Of a stretch of 64,000 nucleotides of DNA, positions 1 through 10,840 are shown piece by piece. This stretch comes from Mesocricetibacter intestinalis (lineage in GTDB: Bacteria > Pseudomonadota > Gammaproteobacteria > Enterobacterales > Pasteurellaceae): positions 249,409-313,408 of the forward strand of contig NZ_SNYQ01000002.1 of assembly GCF_004363295.1 (NCBI RefSeq). The letters run 5' to 3'. Position numbers and translations under genes: made by a program. The notes beneath the pieces are model-generated. The model made no database searches, was not told the DNA's origin, and saw only the letters and a program-made list of their open reading frames with translations. Position 1 is the stretch's first letter; each line of letters opens with the position of its first letter.

Positions 1-136
1 ACTATGAAAACCCGCCGATAAAATGCAAGAGCTGCAAATGCCAAGTGCGGTCGTTTCGAACGTACTTTTGTTGTATTGCGCAGTATAACAATTTTATCAA
101 AACGGATAAATTTAAATTAGGTTTCCCCAATAAACT

Positions 137-2071
137 TTACTCTCTGGCCAATGCCGTAATCGGATTTAGAGCGGCGGCGTTTTTCGCCGGCATATAACCG
201 AAAATCACCCCGATAAGGGTAGAGCAGAGTACGGCGGCGACAATGGAAAATGTTGAAAAAACCATGGTAAAGTCGGTTATCAACAGATTGAATATCGTCC
301 CTAAAACCACTGAAAGTAAAATACCGGTAACACCGCCGATCAGACAGATTAAAACCGCTTCAATCAGAAACTGTTGCAAAATATTGGACTGTCTGGCGCC
401 GATGGCCATACGGATGCCGATTTCCTTGGTTCGTTCGGTAACGGATACCAGCATTATATTCATTACGCCGATGCCGCCAACCACAAGGGATATCAGAGCA
501 ATGGAAGAAATCAATAATTTCATGGTATTGGTGGTACTCTCGATGGTTTGTTTAATGGTATCCGTATTCATTACGAAAAAATCTTTTTTCCCGTGGCGAA
601 TGCGGAGCAAATTGGTCAGATCCTTTTCCGCTACGCCGGAGTTGACCGAATCCGCAATTTTAACCGTAATCGAATCGATTTTCTGTTCGCCGGAAATTTT
701 ATTCATGGCCGTGGTATAGGGAATATAAATGTTCAGGCTGGTGCTGCTCATTCCCATATTGCTTTGCATTTTCGCCACGCCGATAACCCGCAGGGGCTTT
801 TTATTCATCATCAGAACTTTGCCCAGGGCGTCTTGGTTTTTAAACACCTGCGCCAGAGTGTTTTCATCAATAACAGCTACCTGTTCGCTATGTTTAACCT
901 CTTGGAGATTAAACAATCTCCCCTGGAGCAAAATCATACCTTTCACATTAAAATATTGTTCTCCGACGCCTTTCACCGCGGCGGTAAAACTTTGATTGGC
1001 ATAGGTTAGCGTACCGCTGACCGAACTGTTCGGGGTTGAGCTTTCGATATAGCTTTGCCGCCCTAAAATATCCGCATCTTTGACGGTTAAATTGCGGTTT
1101 TTTTCCGCCCGCCGATCGCCGAATCCGGTACCGTTATAAATATCCATGGTATTGGTACCCATGGCATTAATATTGGACAGAATTTTCTGTTGCGAACCGT
1201 TTCCCAAGGCCACCACGGAAATCACCGAGGTAATACCGATAATAATCCCAAGCATGGTTAGCAGAGAGCGTAACTTATGCGCCACAATGGCATTAACGGA
1301 CATTTTAAAGGATTCGATAAACTGATCCCGATAAAAGCTGAAAGGGCTTTTATTTACCTGCGGATTTTCCCTTTTGGAGGAAATGGCATGGGATTTGCGC
1401 TGATCCTCGATAATTTTTCCGTCCCGGATTTCAATAATCCGATTGGCGAAGGCGGCAATATTTTTATCATGGGTAACCAAAATAACCGTATGACCCTCCC
1501 GGTGCAGTTGACGGATAATATTCATTACGGTTTCGCCGCTTTTACTGTCCAGGGCGCCGGTCGGTTCGTCCGCCAGAATAATATCACCGCCGTTCATTAA
1601 GGCGCGGGCGATACTAACCCGCTGCTGCTGACCGCCGGAAAGTTGACTGGGTTTATTCTGCAAACGATCGCCCAGCCCTAATTTTTCCAACAGGGCGGCG
1701 GCACGCTGCAGACGGGATTTCTGATCCAGCCCGGCGTAAATCGCCGGCAGAGCCACATTTTCCAAGGCGCTGAGGGTCGAAAGCAAATTATAGCGCTGGA
1801 AGATAAAACCGAATTTTTTCTGACGTAAATCTGACAGTTCATCATTGTTTAAACCGCTGACTTCGGTCGTACCGATTTTATAGGTGCCGAGGCTCGGCGT
1901 ATCCAGGCAGCCGATAATATTCATCAGCGTGGATTTGCCCGAACCGGACTGACCGATAATCGCAATAAAATCGCCTTTCTCGATTTCAAGGTTGATATCT
2001 TTCAATACCTGGGTGCGGTTCTCCCCCTGACCGAAATATTTGCTGAGATTTTTAATTTCAATAATATTCAT
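137..2071 (-). CDS. macB: MacB, ABC efflux ATPase/permease
   Basis: Inner-membrane half of the MacAB-TolC tripartite efflux pump, which exports macrolides and other periplasmic substrates. The 644 residues match the usual MacB length. The N-terminal ATPase domain (about 1-230) has Walker A GQSGSGKS at 40-47, signature [10 protein letters not shown] near 144 and Walker B ILADEPTG near 165. A first membrane helix near residue 270 is followed by a periplasmic domain and three C-terminal helices, the MacB fold. It lies 15 bp downstream of macA and is cotranscribed with it. No tolC-like gene is visible in the 136 bases beyond its stop. The actual substrate cannot be read from sequence. Confidence 0.95.
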   Translation of the reverse strand: MNIIEIKNLSKYFGQGENRTQVLKDINLEIEKGDFIAIIGQSGSGKSTLMNIIGCLDTPSLGTYKIGTTEVSGLNNDELSDLRQKKFGFIFQRYNLLSTLSALENVALPAIYAGLDQKSRLQRAAALLEKLGLGDRLQNKPSQLSGGQQQRVSIARALMNGGDIILADEPTGALDSKSGETVMNIIRQLHREGHTVILVTHDKNIAAFANRIIEIRDGKIIEDQRKSHAISSKRENPQVNKSPFSFYRDQFIESFKMSVNAIVAHKLRSLLTMLGIIIGITSVISVVALGNGSQQKILSNINAMGTNTMDIYNGTGFGDRRAEKNRNLTVKDADILGRQSYIESSTPNSSVSGTLTYANQSFTAAVKGVGEQYFNVKGMILLQGRLFNLQEVKHSEQVAVIDENTLAQVFKNQDALGKVLMMNKKPLRVIGVAKMQSNMGMSSTSLNIYIPYTTAMNKISGEQKIDSITVKIADSVNSGVAEKDLTNLLRIRHGKKDFFVMNTDTIKQTIESTTNTMKLLISSIALISLVVGGIGVMNIMLVSVTERTKEIGIRMAIGARQSNILQQFLIEAVLICLIGGVTGILLSVVLGTIFNLLITDFTMVFSTFSIVAAVLCSTLIGVIFGYMPAKNAAALNPITALARE

Positions 2072-2086
2072 GGTTTCGCCCGCACT

Positions 2087-3253
2087 TTAGAAAATTCTCG
2101 GGCCGCGCCCCGGCATACTCAGTTTTTCCCCTTCGGCAAGCTGAGAGGAAATAACTTTTTCCCCTTCTTGCAGCCCGGATAGAATCTGAGTATTAATATC
2201 ATCATTCAGACCTATGCCGACTTCCCGCTGTTCGACCTTATCGCCGTTCAGCACCTGCACAAAGGTTTTCCCCCCTTGCTTTTTCAGGGTCAGGGTAGGT
2301 ACCAGCAGGGCATCTTTTACCTCTGCGATAATAATGTTGTTCTGGGTTGTCATGCCGATATGCAGTTTTTGCTCCGGATTATCCACCACTACATTGGCAT
2401 AGTAATAAACCGCATTGGTATCGGTAACGCTTTCTTCATATTCGTTGTCGGTCAATGTGGTCATTGCCGGATCCACCGAGGTTATCTGCGCTTTATATTG
2501 GTTGTCCGGATCGGCGAGCGTCGTAAATTCCACTGCCATACCGGGTTTTACCTTGGTAATATCCCCTTCGGAGATTTCCGCTTTAATCAGCATTTTGTTT
2601 AAATCTGCCACCTGAACAATGGTCGGTGTGGTTTGATTGGCGTTTACCGTTTGTCCCACCGATACCGGAATGGAAATAATGGTTCCCTGAATTGGCGACA
2701 CAATTTTGGTATAGCCCAAATTGGTTTTGGCGGTATTTACTTCAATTTCCGCCTGCTTAATTAATGCTTCCACTTCCAGCACCGCGGATTTTGCCGAGGC
2801 AAGGCTGTTTTTGGCGTTATTTAAATCGTCCAGTGAGGCGGATTTTTGCGCATACAGCTTAACTGTACGTTGATAAGAGGAAAGCGCCACTTCCTGCGCC
2901 ACTTGTTTTGAGGTGAGTTGGGCCTGATAAGATGCCAATTTGGCCTGTGCCGTATTTAGCGTATTGAGCTGGGTTTGAGAATCGATTTCCGCAATTAATT
3001 CTCCCTGTTTAACCTGCTGACCCAGAATAACGTGAATTTTTTCAATTTTACCGGAAACCTGGGCGCCGACTTCAACACGGTTAAAGCTGCGTACCGTACC
3101 TGTGGCGATTACGGATTTCTGTAGATTGCCACGCATAACGGTTTCCGTCAGATAAGTGGTTGTCGTACCGCCGTTGCGGTTAAAAAAATAGAAAAAAGCG
3201 CCGATAGTAAATATCAGGATCAAAAGAATAACGATAACTTTCTTTTTCATCAT
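2087..3253 (-). CDS. macA: MacA, periplasmic membrane-fusion adaptor
   Basis: Adaptor of the MacAB efflux pump, linking MacB to an outer-membrane TolC-type channel. The 388-residue protein begins with a signal anchor (KKKVIVILLILIFTIGAFFYF) and continues with lipoyl/barrel-sandwich halves flanking an alpha-helical hairpin (about 100-180, rich in A/Q/K/S). Beta-barrel and membrane-proximal domains follow. Two adjacent ATG codons (3253 and 3250) are possible starts and neither has a strong ribosome-binding site. It is the first gene of macAB. A TetR-type palindrome at 3357-3376, about 100 bp upstream, is a candidate operator. Confidence 0.94.
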   Translation of the reverse strand: MMKKKVIVILLILIFTIGAFFYFFNRNGGTTTTYLTETVMRGNLQKSVIATGTVRSFNRVEVGAQVSGKIEKIHVILGQQVKQGELIAEIDSQTQLNTLNTAQAKLASYQAQLTSKQVAQEVALSSYQRTVKLYAQKSASLDDLNNAKNSLASAKSAVLEVEALIKQAEIEVNTAKTNLGYTKIVSPIQGTIISIPVSVGQTVNANQTTPTIVQVADLNKMLIKAEISEGDITKVKPGMAVEFTTLADPDNQYKAQITSVDPAMTTLTDNEYEESVTDTNAVYYYANVVVDNPEQKLHIGMTTQNNIIIAEVKDALLVPTLTLKKQGGKTFVQVLNGDKVEQREVGIGLNDDINTQILSGLQEGEKVISSQLAEGEKLSMPGRGPRIF

Positions 3254-3356
3254 ATATAGTATTGCCGAATGTATTAATACCCGAAGGTGCTGAACAAAGG
3301 GTTAATATTATACGCAGTAACTTAAGAAATCCTTAATTAAGAGCGGTTCGACGCTA

Positions 3357-3376
3357 ATGAATGAACATTCATTCAT
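3357..3376. promoter_or_regulatory. Perfect palindrome, candidate TetR-family operator for macAB
   Basis: Seen directly: ATGAATGA, spacer ACAT, TCATTCAT, a perfect 8-bp inverted repeat with a 4-bp spacer. It lies about 100 bp upstream of macA and 258 bp upstream of glnS. TGAATGN(n)CATTCA-type dyads are typical operators of TetR/AcrR-family repressors of efflux pumps. No tetR gene is in the window, so the regulator would act from elsewhere. Confidence 0.55.
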
Positions 3377-3475
3377 ATTTGTAGCTGTGGCATTATATGT
3401 GATTCAGAAAAATAAGGAATCTTTTTTTACAATTTTTTCGTTTATTTCGCCTCGGTGCCTTATTTTTAGCTTAGT

Positions 3476-3528
3476 TCCCCTGTTGGGCGGGAGGATAACA
3501 TAGGCCTTCTTCCGCCCGAACAGGGGGA
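3476..3528. repeat. Imperfect long hairpin between macA and glnS
   Basis: TCCCCTGTT at 3476-3484 pairs with AACAGGGGGA at 3519-3528, and GGGCGG pairs with CCGCCC just inside, giving a roughly 20-bp imperfect stem with a short loop. It is not followed by a T-run on either strand, so it is not an obvious intrinsic terminator. Its role is unknown. The rest of the 381-base gap (3254-3634) holds the palindrome above and the glnS promoter. Confidence 0.5.
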
Positions 3529-3560
3529 TAGGGCGTAATTTTCCCGCGACCGCCCGCACT

Positions 3561-3589
3561 TTGTGTTATGGCCGTAAACAGTGTAGAAT
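3561..3589 (+). promoter_or_regulatory. Candidate sigma-70 promoter of glnS
   Basis: -35 TTGTGT (3561-3566), 17-bp spacer and -10 TAGAAT (3584-3589), giving a leader of about 40 nt to the glnS ATG. Assigned by eye. Confidence 0.5.
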
Positions 3590-3634
3590 GGACGGATTTT
3601 CTAGACGAGAATTCATCTGAATCTGAGGTTATTA

Positions 3635-5302
3635 ATGGATAGCAACGAAATTGTTGAAAATACAGCTCATCACCCGACAAATTTTATCCGTCATATTATT
3701 GACGAAGATTTACAAAGCGGCAGACTTAACCGAGTGCATACCCGTTTTCCGCCGGAACCTAACGGTTATTTGCATATCGGTCATGCTAAATCCATCTGCT
3801 TGAATTTCGGGATTGCCAAAGACTATAAGGGATTATGTAATCTGCGCTTTGACGACACCAATCCGGTGAAAGAAGATACGGAATACGTGGATTCCATTAA
3901 ACAGGACGTGCAATGGTTGGGTTTCCAATGGGAAGGGGAGGTGCGTTATGCCTCGGACTATTTCGATCAGCTTTATGCTTATGCCATTGAACTGATTAAA
4001 AAGGGGCTGGCTTATGTGGACGAGCTTTCGCCGGAGCAAATGCGCGAATATCGCGGCACCCTGACCGAAGCGGGTAAAAACAGTCCGTACCGGGATCGCA
4101 GCGTAGAAGAAAATCTGGCCTTATTTGAAAAAATGAAAAACGGCGAATTTGCCGAGGGTAGCGCCAGCCTGCGCGCTAAAATCGATATGGCATCTCCTTT
4201 TATGGTGATGCGTGATCCCGTTTTGTATCGGATTAAATTCGCCAGCCATCATCAGACCGGCGATAAATGGTGTATTTATCCGATGTATGATTTCACTCAT
4301 TGTATTTCCGACGCCATCGAACGTATTACCCATTCGCTGTGTACTTTGGAATTTCAGGATAACCGCCGCCTGTATGACTGGGTATTGGAACATATTTCCA
4401 TTGAGCGACCTTTACCGCATCAGTACGAGTTCTCCCGTCTGAACCTGGAATATACCCTGACTTCCAAACGCAAATTATTAAAACTGGTGCAGGAAGGGGT
4501 GGTTGACGGTTGGAATGATCCGCGTATGCCGACGATTTCCGGGTTGCGCCGTCGCGGCTATACGCCGGCGGCCATTCGTGAATTTTGCCGCCGTATCGGG
4601 GTAACCAAGCAGGATAACGTAGTGGAATATAGTGCGCTGGAGTCCTGTATTCGCGACGACTTAAACCAGAATGCACCGCGCGCTATGGCTGTGTTGGATC
4701 CGCTGCGAATTGTGATTGAAAATTTTGAGGGCGTGGAAATTCTGACCGTTCCTAATCACCCGAACCGTCCTGAAATGGGGCAGCGCGAGTTGCCTCTCAC
4801 CCGCGAACTTTATATTGATCGGGCGGATTTTCGCGAAGAAGCGAACAAACAGTACAAACGCCTGGTTCTGGGCAAAGAAGTTCGCCTGCGCAACGCTTAC
4901 ATCATTAAAGCGGAACGGGTGGAAAAAGATGCTCAGGGTAATATCAGCACGGTTTACTGCAGTTATGATCCAACCACCTTGGGTAAGAATCCGAATGACG
5001 GACGTAAAGTAAAAGGGGTGATTCATTGGGTATCGGCCAGCGATAATCTGCCTGCCGAATTCCGTTTGTATTCCCGCTTATTTAATGTTGCGAATCCGAG
5101 TGCGGAAGAGGATATCCTGGCTGCTATTAATTCGGATTCTCTGATTATTAAGCAGGGCTTCGTGGAAAAAAATCTGGCCGGCGCCGAAGCGGAACAAGCT
5201 TATCAGTTCGAGCGTGAAGGCTATTATTGCGCCGACAGTAAAGACAGTCGCGCCGATGGCTTGGTTTTTAATCTTACCGTCGGATTAAAAGAAGGGTTCT
5301 AA
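3635..5302 (+). CDS. glnS: Glutamine--tRNA ligase
   Basis: Charges tRNA(Gln) with glutamine in the cytoplasm. The 555 residues match class I GlnRS of the bacterial/eukaryotic type (about 550). The ATP-binding HIGH motif is at 47-50 (YLHIGHAKS). The second class I signature appears as LTSKRK at about 275-280, where E. coli has VMSKRK. The C-terminal anticodon-binding beta-barrels are complete. The start at 3635 is preceded by GAGGTT, an acceptable ribosome-binding site. It is a single-gene unit with its own promoter. Confidence 0.98.
   Translation: MDSNEIVENTAHHPTNFIRHIIDEDLQSGRLNRVHTRFPPEPNGYLHIGHAKSICLNFGIAKDYKGLCNLRFDDTNPVKEDTEYVDSIKQDVQWLGFQWEGEVRYASDYFDQLYAYAIELIKKGLAYVDELSPEQMREYRGTLTEAGKNSPYRDRSVEENLALFEKMKNGEFAEGSASLRAKIDMASPFMVMRDPVLYRIKFASHHQTGDKWCIYPMYDFTHCISDAIERITHSLCTLEFQDNRRLYDWVLEHISIERPLPHQYEFSRLNLEYTLTSKRKLLKLVQEGVVDGWNDPRMPTISGLRRRGYTPAAIREFCRRIGVTKQDNVVEYSALESCIRDDLNQNAPRAMAVLDPLRIVIENFEGVEILTVPNHPNRPEMGQRELPLTRELYIDRADFREEANKQYKRLVLGKEVRLRNAYIIKAERVEKDAQGNISTVYCSYDPTTLGKNPNDGRKVKGVIHWVSASDNLPAEFRLYSRLFNVANPSAEEDILAAINSDSLIIKQGFVEKNLAGAEAEQAYQFEREGYYCADSKDSRADGLVFNLTVGLKEGF
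3930..3937 (+). other. KOPS-like octamer pointing to dif
   Basis: GGGAAGGG matches the FtsK-orienting GGGNAGGG, reading rightward toward dif. Confidence 0.4.
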
Positions 5303-5446
5303 GCTTTATTCCCTTCTTTATAAGGCCCCGTTATTTTGCCGTTATTGTGCAGAGCGGTACGGGGCTACGGCATTATCACAAAAGTGCGGTTATTTTTGAT
5401 AAAGTTTTTTATCTTTAATCGCACTTATTTTATTTCCGAGCAAATA

Positions 5447-5896
5447 ATGCAGCTTGAGCCCGAATTCTGGAAAAATAAATCCCTCACCGAAATGAACGAC
5501 GCCGAATGGGAAGCCCTTTGCGACGGTTGCGGCAAATGCTGCTACCAAAAGTTTGTAGAAGGGCGCGGTAAGCGACAAAAACTGTATTTTACCCGTATCG
5601 CCTGTAACCTGCTGGATCTGAACAGCGGGAAATGTTCGGATTACCAAAATCGTTTTAAACGGGTTGAAGACTGCACCAAGCTGACCAAAAAAAACCTGCC
5701 TGATTTCCATTGGCTGCCGGCGACCTGCGCCTACCGTCTGTTATACGAAAATAAACCGTTGTTTGACTGGCACCCCCTTATTTCTGGTGATGAAGCTTCA
5801 GTTGCCCGTGCCGGTATAATGATTGCGGGGGGCGTACATGAAAAAGATGTGATCGATTGGTTTGAATTTGTAATTGATGAAGAGCAAAATAGCTGA
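5447..5896 (+). CDS. ycgN: YcgN family (UPF0260) cysteine-rich protein
   Basis: 149-residue member of the YcgN/UPF0260 family, which carries a putative zinc/iron-chelating cysteine cluster. Visible are CDGCGKCC near the N-terminus, further cysteines (IACNLL, GKCSDYQ, EDCTKL), and the conserved LPDFHWLPATCAYRLL. The open frame extends upstream to 5336. The start chosen here is the ATG at 5447, because MQLEPEFWKNKSLTEMNDAEW aligns with the E. coli YcgN N-terminus. The upstream extension overlaps an uptake-signal-rich region and is unlike the family. The biochemical role is unknown. Confidence 0.9.
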   Translation: MQLEPEFWKNKSLTEMNDAEWEALCDGCGKCCYQKFVEGRGKRQKLYFTRIACNLLDLNSGKCSDYQNRFKRVEDCTKLTKKNLPDFHWLPATCAYRLLYENKPLFDWHPLISGDEASVARAGIMIAGGVHEKDVIDWFEFVIDEEQNS

Positions 5897-5991
5897 ATAG
5901 CGGACTTTGGTGCTTAAATTTTAATTATCAATAGGTCGGAAAATCAGTATAATGCCCGGGCAGTTCTAACTATCCGGAGAGATAAACGAGT

Positions 5992-7011
5992 ATGTATTCA
6001 TTAATACGCAAAGGGATATTTTCCCTCGATCCCGAAAATGCCCACGATTTAACCATTAAATTGCTTCACTTGGCCGCACGGCCTCCCTTCAATAACATAC
6101 TGAAAGCTTTGTTAGCCTGTCCGCAGGGAATGGAAAAAACCGTAATGGGGATTAAATTTAAAAACCCGATCGGACTGGCTGCCGGCGCCGATAAAAACGC
6201 TGAAGCCATTGAGGGGTTCGCCGCTATGGGATTCGGTTTTATTGAGGTGGGAACGGTAACCCCGAAAGCCCAAGAAGGGAATCCCAAACCCCGCCAGTTC
6301 CGTCTGATTGAGGCGGAAGGCATTATAAACCGTAACGGCTTTAATAATCGCGGTATTGATTATTTGCTGGAAAACGTTAAGAAAGCCAGATTTGACGGGG
6401 TGATCGGCATTAATATCGGTAAGAATAAAACCACGCCGCTGGAATACGGTAAGGACGATTACATTTTTTGCCTGAACAAGGCCTATAATTATGCGGGCTA
6501 TATCACCCTTAATATTTCTTCACCGAATACGCCGGGATTACGCCAGTTGCAATATGGCGATGCGCTGGAGGATTTACTTAAGTCGGTAAAGGCGCGCCAG
6601 CAAATTCTGGCCCGGCAATATAATAAATATGTACCTCTGGCGGTAAAAATCGCACCGGATCTCAGTCGAGAGGAATTGGTTATCGTAGCGGATACGTTAC
6701 GACGTAACTCAATCGACGGAGTGATCGCCACCAATACTACTATTGCGCGGGATAATGTGGCGGGTTTAAAAAATGCGGAGCAGAGCGGTGGGTTAAGCGG
6801 CAAACCGCTCCAGCAGAAAAGTACCGAGATTATTCGTTGTTTGCAGGAAGAATTGAAGGGTGAGATTCCCATTATCGGTAGCGGCGGTATTGACGGCGTA
6901 CAGAATGCGCGGGAAAAAATAGCTGCCGGCGCCCAGTTACTGCAATTGTATTCCGGTCTTATTTATCATGGCCCGGCATTGGTTAAACAACTTGTGGGCA
7001 GTATAAAATAA
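5992..7011 (+). CDS. pyrD: Dihydroorotate dehydrogenase (quinone), class 2
   Basis: Fourth step of UMP biosynthesis: oxidises dihydroorotate to orotate and passes electrons to quinone at the inner membrane. The 339-residue protein has the class 2 N-terminal membrane-associating extension ([20 protein letters not shown]), followed by the FMN-binding TIM barrel. Visible are the substrate motif NRNGFNN, the catalytic-serine region [10 protein letters not shown], and the phosphate loop [10 protein letters not shown] -10 TATAAT (5948-5953) lies about 40 nt upstream and the ribosome-binding site is CCGGAGAG. The short GC-rich leader resembles the position where enteric pyrD is pyrimidine-controlled, but this was not tested. 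Confidence 0.97.
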   Translation: MYSLIRKGIFSLDPENAHDLTIKLLHLAARPPFNNILKALLACPQGMEKTVMGIKFKNPIGLAAGADKNAEAIEGFAAMGFGFIEVGTVTPKAQEGNPKPRQFRLIEAEGIINRNGFNNRGIDYLLENVKKARFDGVIGINIGKNKTTPLEYGKDDYIFCLNKAYNYAGYITLNISSPNTPGLRQLQYGDALEDLLKSVKARQQILARQYNKYVPLAVKIAPDLSREELVIVADTLRRNSIDGVIATNTTIARDNVAGLKNAEQSGGLSGKPLQQKSTEIIRCLQEELKGEIPIIGSGGIDGVQNAREKIAAGAQLLQLYSGLIYHGPALVKQLVGSIK

Positions 7012-7120
7012 GTCTTGAGCGGTGTGGCAAATATATTGAAAAAATCCGCTCTTCTCACCTTAAGTAATAACGGATTGTGAAAAAAACCTTAGAAAAACAA
7101 CCGCTCTTTGGGGCGAACCG

Positions 7121-7969
7121 ATGAATAAAATTTATGACTTGCATTGCCACAGCAATGCTTCCGACGGCCTATTATCGCCGACGGAATTGGTGCTGCGTGC
7201 TGCGGAGAAAGGGGTGCATGTGCTGGCCTTAACGGACCATGACAGCATTGCCGGTTTGGCCGAAGCAAGGCGTCAGGCGCAGGAATCTTCGATTAAACTA
7301 ATTAACGGGGTGGAAATTTCCACCCAATGGGAAAACCGAGCTATTCATATTGTCGGTCTTGGCTTCGATGAAAATAGCGAGCCGATGTTGCAGTTGCTGG
7401 AACAACAAGGGCAAGTGCGACTAAAACGGGCGCAGGAAATCGGAGAAAAACTGGCAAAGGCAGGGATTCCCGATGCCTTTGAGGGTGCCAAAAAGTTAGC
7501 CGGCGGCGAGGTAACTCGGGCTCATTATGCCCGCTATCTGGTGCAGATAGGCAAGGTCGCCAACGAAGGGCAGGCCTTTAAGCGTTATCTTGCACAGGGA
7601 AAATCCTGCTATGTTAAAGCCGAATGGTGTGATATTCCTAGCGCTATCGAAGTGATCGCCCAAAGCGGGGGATTGAGTATTCTTGCCCATCCGCTGCGTT
7701 ATACCATGACTAACCGCCAGCTGAAGCGTCTGTTGGCGGATTTTAAACGCTGGGGCGGTACCGCTATGGAAGTATCCGGCTGCGGGCAAACGGCGGAACA
7801 GCGTTTATTATTGGCCCGTTGGGCACAGGACTTCAATTTGCTCGCCTCCGCAGGATCGGATTTTCATTTCCCCTGTGCCTGGATTGAATTGGGAAAATCC
7901 CTAACCTTGCCCGAGGGCGTCATACCTGTGTGGCACAGGGCGGAATTGGGCGGTGAAGCGCTGCAATGA
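7121..7969 (+). CDS. rnm: RNase AM (YciV/TrpH), PHP-domain 5'-3' exonuclease
   Basis: PHP-superfamily metal-dependent phosphoesterase of 282 residues, orthologous to E. coli Rnm (YciV). Rnm removes nucleotides from 5' ends of short RNAs and matures rRNA 5' ends. Metal-binding PHP motifs are visible: DLHCHSNASDG at the N-terminus, LTDHDSIAG near 35, GVEIST near 62, and C-terminal AHPLR and AGSDFHFP. It heads the rnm-yciO-rluB gene order also found in E. coli. The ribosome-binding region is weak (GGGGCGAACCG). Confidence 0.93.
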   Translation: MNKIYDLHCHSNASDGLLSPTELVLRAAEKGVHVLALTDHDSIAGLAEARRQAQESSIKLINGVEISTQWENRAIHIVGLGFDENSEPMLQLLEQQGQVRLKRAQEIGEKLAKAGIPDAFEGAKKLAGGEVTRAHYARYLVQIGKVANEGQAFKRYLAQGKSCYVKAEWCDIPSAIEVIAQSGGLSILAHPLRYTMTNRQLKRLLADFKRWGGTAMEVSGCGQTAEQRLLLARWAQDFNLLASAGSDFHFPCAWIELGKSLTLPEGVIPVWHRAELGGEALQ

Positions 7970-8070
7970 ATATTACCATCAGCTACATAAACCGATTTTT
8001 TTGTTACAAATTGTTATAAGATCGCGATAATATCAGTTATAATCGCAACAATCTTTGTGGGAAAGCAACT

Positions 8071-8694
8071 ATGAGCCAGTTTTTCTATATTCATCCCGAT
8101 AACCCTCAGCCGCGTTTAATTGCGCAGGCGGCGGAAATCCTGCGTAACGGCGGCGTTATCGTTTATCCTACCGATTCGGGTTATGCACTGGGTTGTATGA
8201 TCGGCGATAAGCATGCGATGGATCGTATTGTTGAAATCCGTCATCTGCCGGAAGGGCATAATTTTACCCTGATGTGCAGCGATTTATCGGAACTTTCCAA
8301 TTATTCGGTGGTGAACAACGTGGTGTATCGGTTAATTAAAAATAATACGCCCGGACGTTACACCTTTATTTTGACCGCCACCAAAGAGCTGCCGCGCCGT
8401 TTAATGACATCGAAACGCAAAACCATTGGGATTCGCGTGCCGGATAATCAGATTGCGCTGGATTTGCTGAAAGAATTAGGCGAGCCGATTTTATCCTGCT
8501 CGCTGATGCTGCCGAACGAAGAGCATATTACTCAGTCGGATCCGGAAGAAATCCGCGATAGGCTGAAAAACCGGGTGGATCTTATTATTCACGGCGGTTA
8601 TTTGGGGCAGGAAGCCACTACGGTGGTGGACTTGACCCGGGAAACACCGGAAATACTGCGTGAAGGCAGTGGCTCGATTCAGCCTTTTATTTAA
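8071..8694 (+). CDS. yciO: YciO, Sua5/YrdC/YciO-fold protein
   Basis: 207-residue protein of the YrdC/Sua5 superfamily, close to E. coli YciO throughout (MSQFFYIHPDNP start, YPTDSGYALGC, GHNFTLMC, NNTPGRYTFIL, KRKTIGIRVP, LIIHGGYLG). Family members such as TsaC make threonylcarbamoyl-AMP for tRNA t6A. YciO lacks the TsaC KSTS-type features and its cellular role is less clear. Position between rnm and rluB supports YciO rather than TsaC. GGGAAAGCAACT precedes the ATG. Confidence 0.94.
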   Translation: MSQFFYIHPDNPQPRLIAQAAEILRNGGVIVYPTDSGYALGCMIGDKHAMDRIVEIRHLPEGHNFTLMCSDLSELSNYSVVNNVVYRLIKNNTPGRYTFILTATKELPRRLMTSKRKTIGIRVPDNQIALDLLKELGEPILSCSLMLPNEEHITQSDPEEIRDRLKNRVDLIIHGGYLGQEATTVVDLTRETPEILREGSGSIQPFI

Positions 8695-8727
8695 CCAAAG
8701 ACGCTTGTGAAAGCGACAAGGACATTT

Positions 8728-9708
8728 ATGAAATTTCAGACCACAGACAGCCCGAAAAAACTCAGGGAAAAACGACCGCACTTTAGCTCATCTTCCGCAA
8801 CCTCTAAAAGAGAAGTGAAAGAGATGGCGGCACCGACAAAAAATACCGTTGCCGAAGGGGAAAAATTACAGAAAATATTGGCTCGCGCAGGGCAGGGTTC
8901 TCGGCGCGAAATTGAAGGAATGATTTCCGCTAATCGCGTCAGCGTGGATGGGAAAATCGCCGCCTTGGGGGATAGGGTAAAACTGTATCCGGGGATCAAG
9001 ATACGTATTGACGGGCATCTGGTGAATCTGGCCGCCGCTCAAAAAGAGCTCTGTCGCGTATTAATGTACTATAAACCGGAAGGCGAACTCTGTACCCGTC
9101 ATGATCCGGAAGGACGGGCGACAGTATTTGATCGTTTGCCGCGCCTGACCGGCTCGCGTTGGATTGCGGTAGGCCGTCTGGATATTAATACTTCCGGATT
9201 GCTGCTGTTTACAACCGACGGCGAACTCGCCAACTGCTTAATGCACCCGAGTCGGGAAGTGGAACGCGAATATTCGGTACGGGTGTTCGGTCAGGTGGAC
9301 GATGCGATGCTGAACCGTTTGAAAAAAGGCGTTCAGTTGGAAGACGGGCCGGCCAATTTTAAGGCCATTAAGGCCACGGGCGGCAGCGGAATGAACCAAT
9401 GGTTCGATGTGGTTTTATCGGAAGGACGCAACCGGGAGGTTCGTCGTTTATGGGAGAGCCAGGGGATTCAGGTCAGTCGTCTGATTCGTATTCGCTACGG
9501 TAATATTCAACTGATGAAATCCTTGCCACGCGGCGGCTGGGAAGAAATGCCTCTCGAGCAGGTTAATTATTTACGCGAACTGGTGGGGTTAGCGCCGGAA
9601 ACGGAAAGCCGTCTGGATATTACGAAAACCAAACGTCGACCGAAAACGGCTAAAATTCGTAAGGCGGTAAAACGCTACTCCGAACAGAGTAAACGTTATA
9701 AAAAATAA
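8728..9708 (+). CDS. rluB: 23S rRNA pseudouridine(2605) synthase
   Basis: RsuA-family pseudouridine synthase of 326 residues that modifies U2605 of 23S rRNA. An N-terminal S4 RNA-binding domain ([22 protein letters not shown]) precedes the catalytic domain with [20 protein letters not shown], which holds the nucleophilic aspartate. A basic tail rich in K and R ends the protein. The frame is open from a GTG at 8707, but the ATG at 8728 has AAGGA at the right distance and is preferred. It is 12 to 33 bp after yciO and probably cotranscribed with it. It contains an uptake signal (8775-8783). Confidence 0.94.
   Translation: MKFQTTDSPKKLREKRPHFSSSSATSKREVKEMAAPTKNTVAEGEKLQKILARAGQGSRREIEGMISANRVSVDGKIAALGDRVKLYPGIKIRIDGHLVNLAAAQKELCRVLMYYKPEGELCTRHDPEGRATVFDRLPRLTGSRWIAVGRLDINTSGLLLFTTDGELANCLMHPSREVEREYSVRVFGQVDDAMLNRLKKGVQLEDGPANFKAIKATGGSGMNQWFDVVLSEGRNREVRRLWESQGIQVSRLIRIRYGNIQLMKSLPRGGWEEMPLEQVNYLRELVGLAPETESRLDITKTKRRPKTAKIRKAVKRYSEQSKRYKK
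8890..8897 (+). other. KOPS-like octamer pointing to dif
   Basis: GGGCAGGG within rluB, reading rightward toward dif. Confidence 0.4.
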
Positions 9709-9788
9709 AAGATGCTTAGCTTAGTTCACCGCTCGCTGTATTTTACCCGATACATTTAATCTTTATTACCGTTATGTTAATCGGTTAA

Positions 9789-10772
<984 letters not shown>

Positions 10773-10790
10773 TAGTTTTGTCCTAAAAAG

Positions 10791-10828
10791 AAAAAGGAGA
10801 GATCAGTCCGTGAATCTCTCCTTTTTTT
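10791..10828. terminator. Bidirectional intrinsic terminator, cysB/msrQ
   Basis: AAAAAGGAGAGAT at 10791-10803, a 10-nt loop, then ATCTCTCC followed by seven T. The A-run on the left makes it work in both directions between the convergent genes cysB and msrQ. Confidence 0.9.
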
Positions 10829-10840
10829 GTATTTATTACT

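Noticed and set aside
1-136. Possible gene end left of macB
   Set aside because: Only short frames; contains an uptake signal at 43-51 and no conserved coding signal.
3471-3680. 69-codon minus-strand frame overlapping the glnS start
   Set aside because: Crosses the glnS promoter and a hairpin, no ribosome-binding site or homology signal.
8071-8694. Naming this gene tsaC
   Set aside because: It belongs to the same superfamily, but sequence and the rnm-yciO-rluB order fit YciO; TsaC is a different paralogue.
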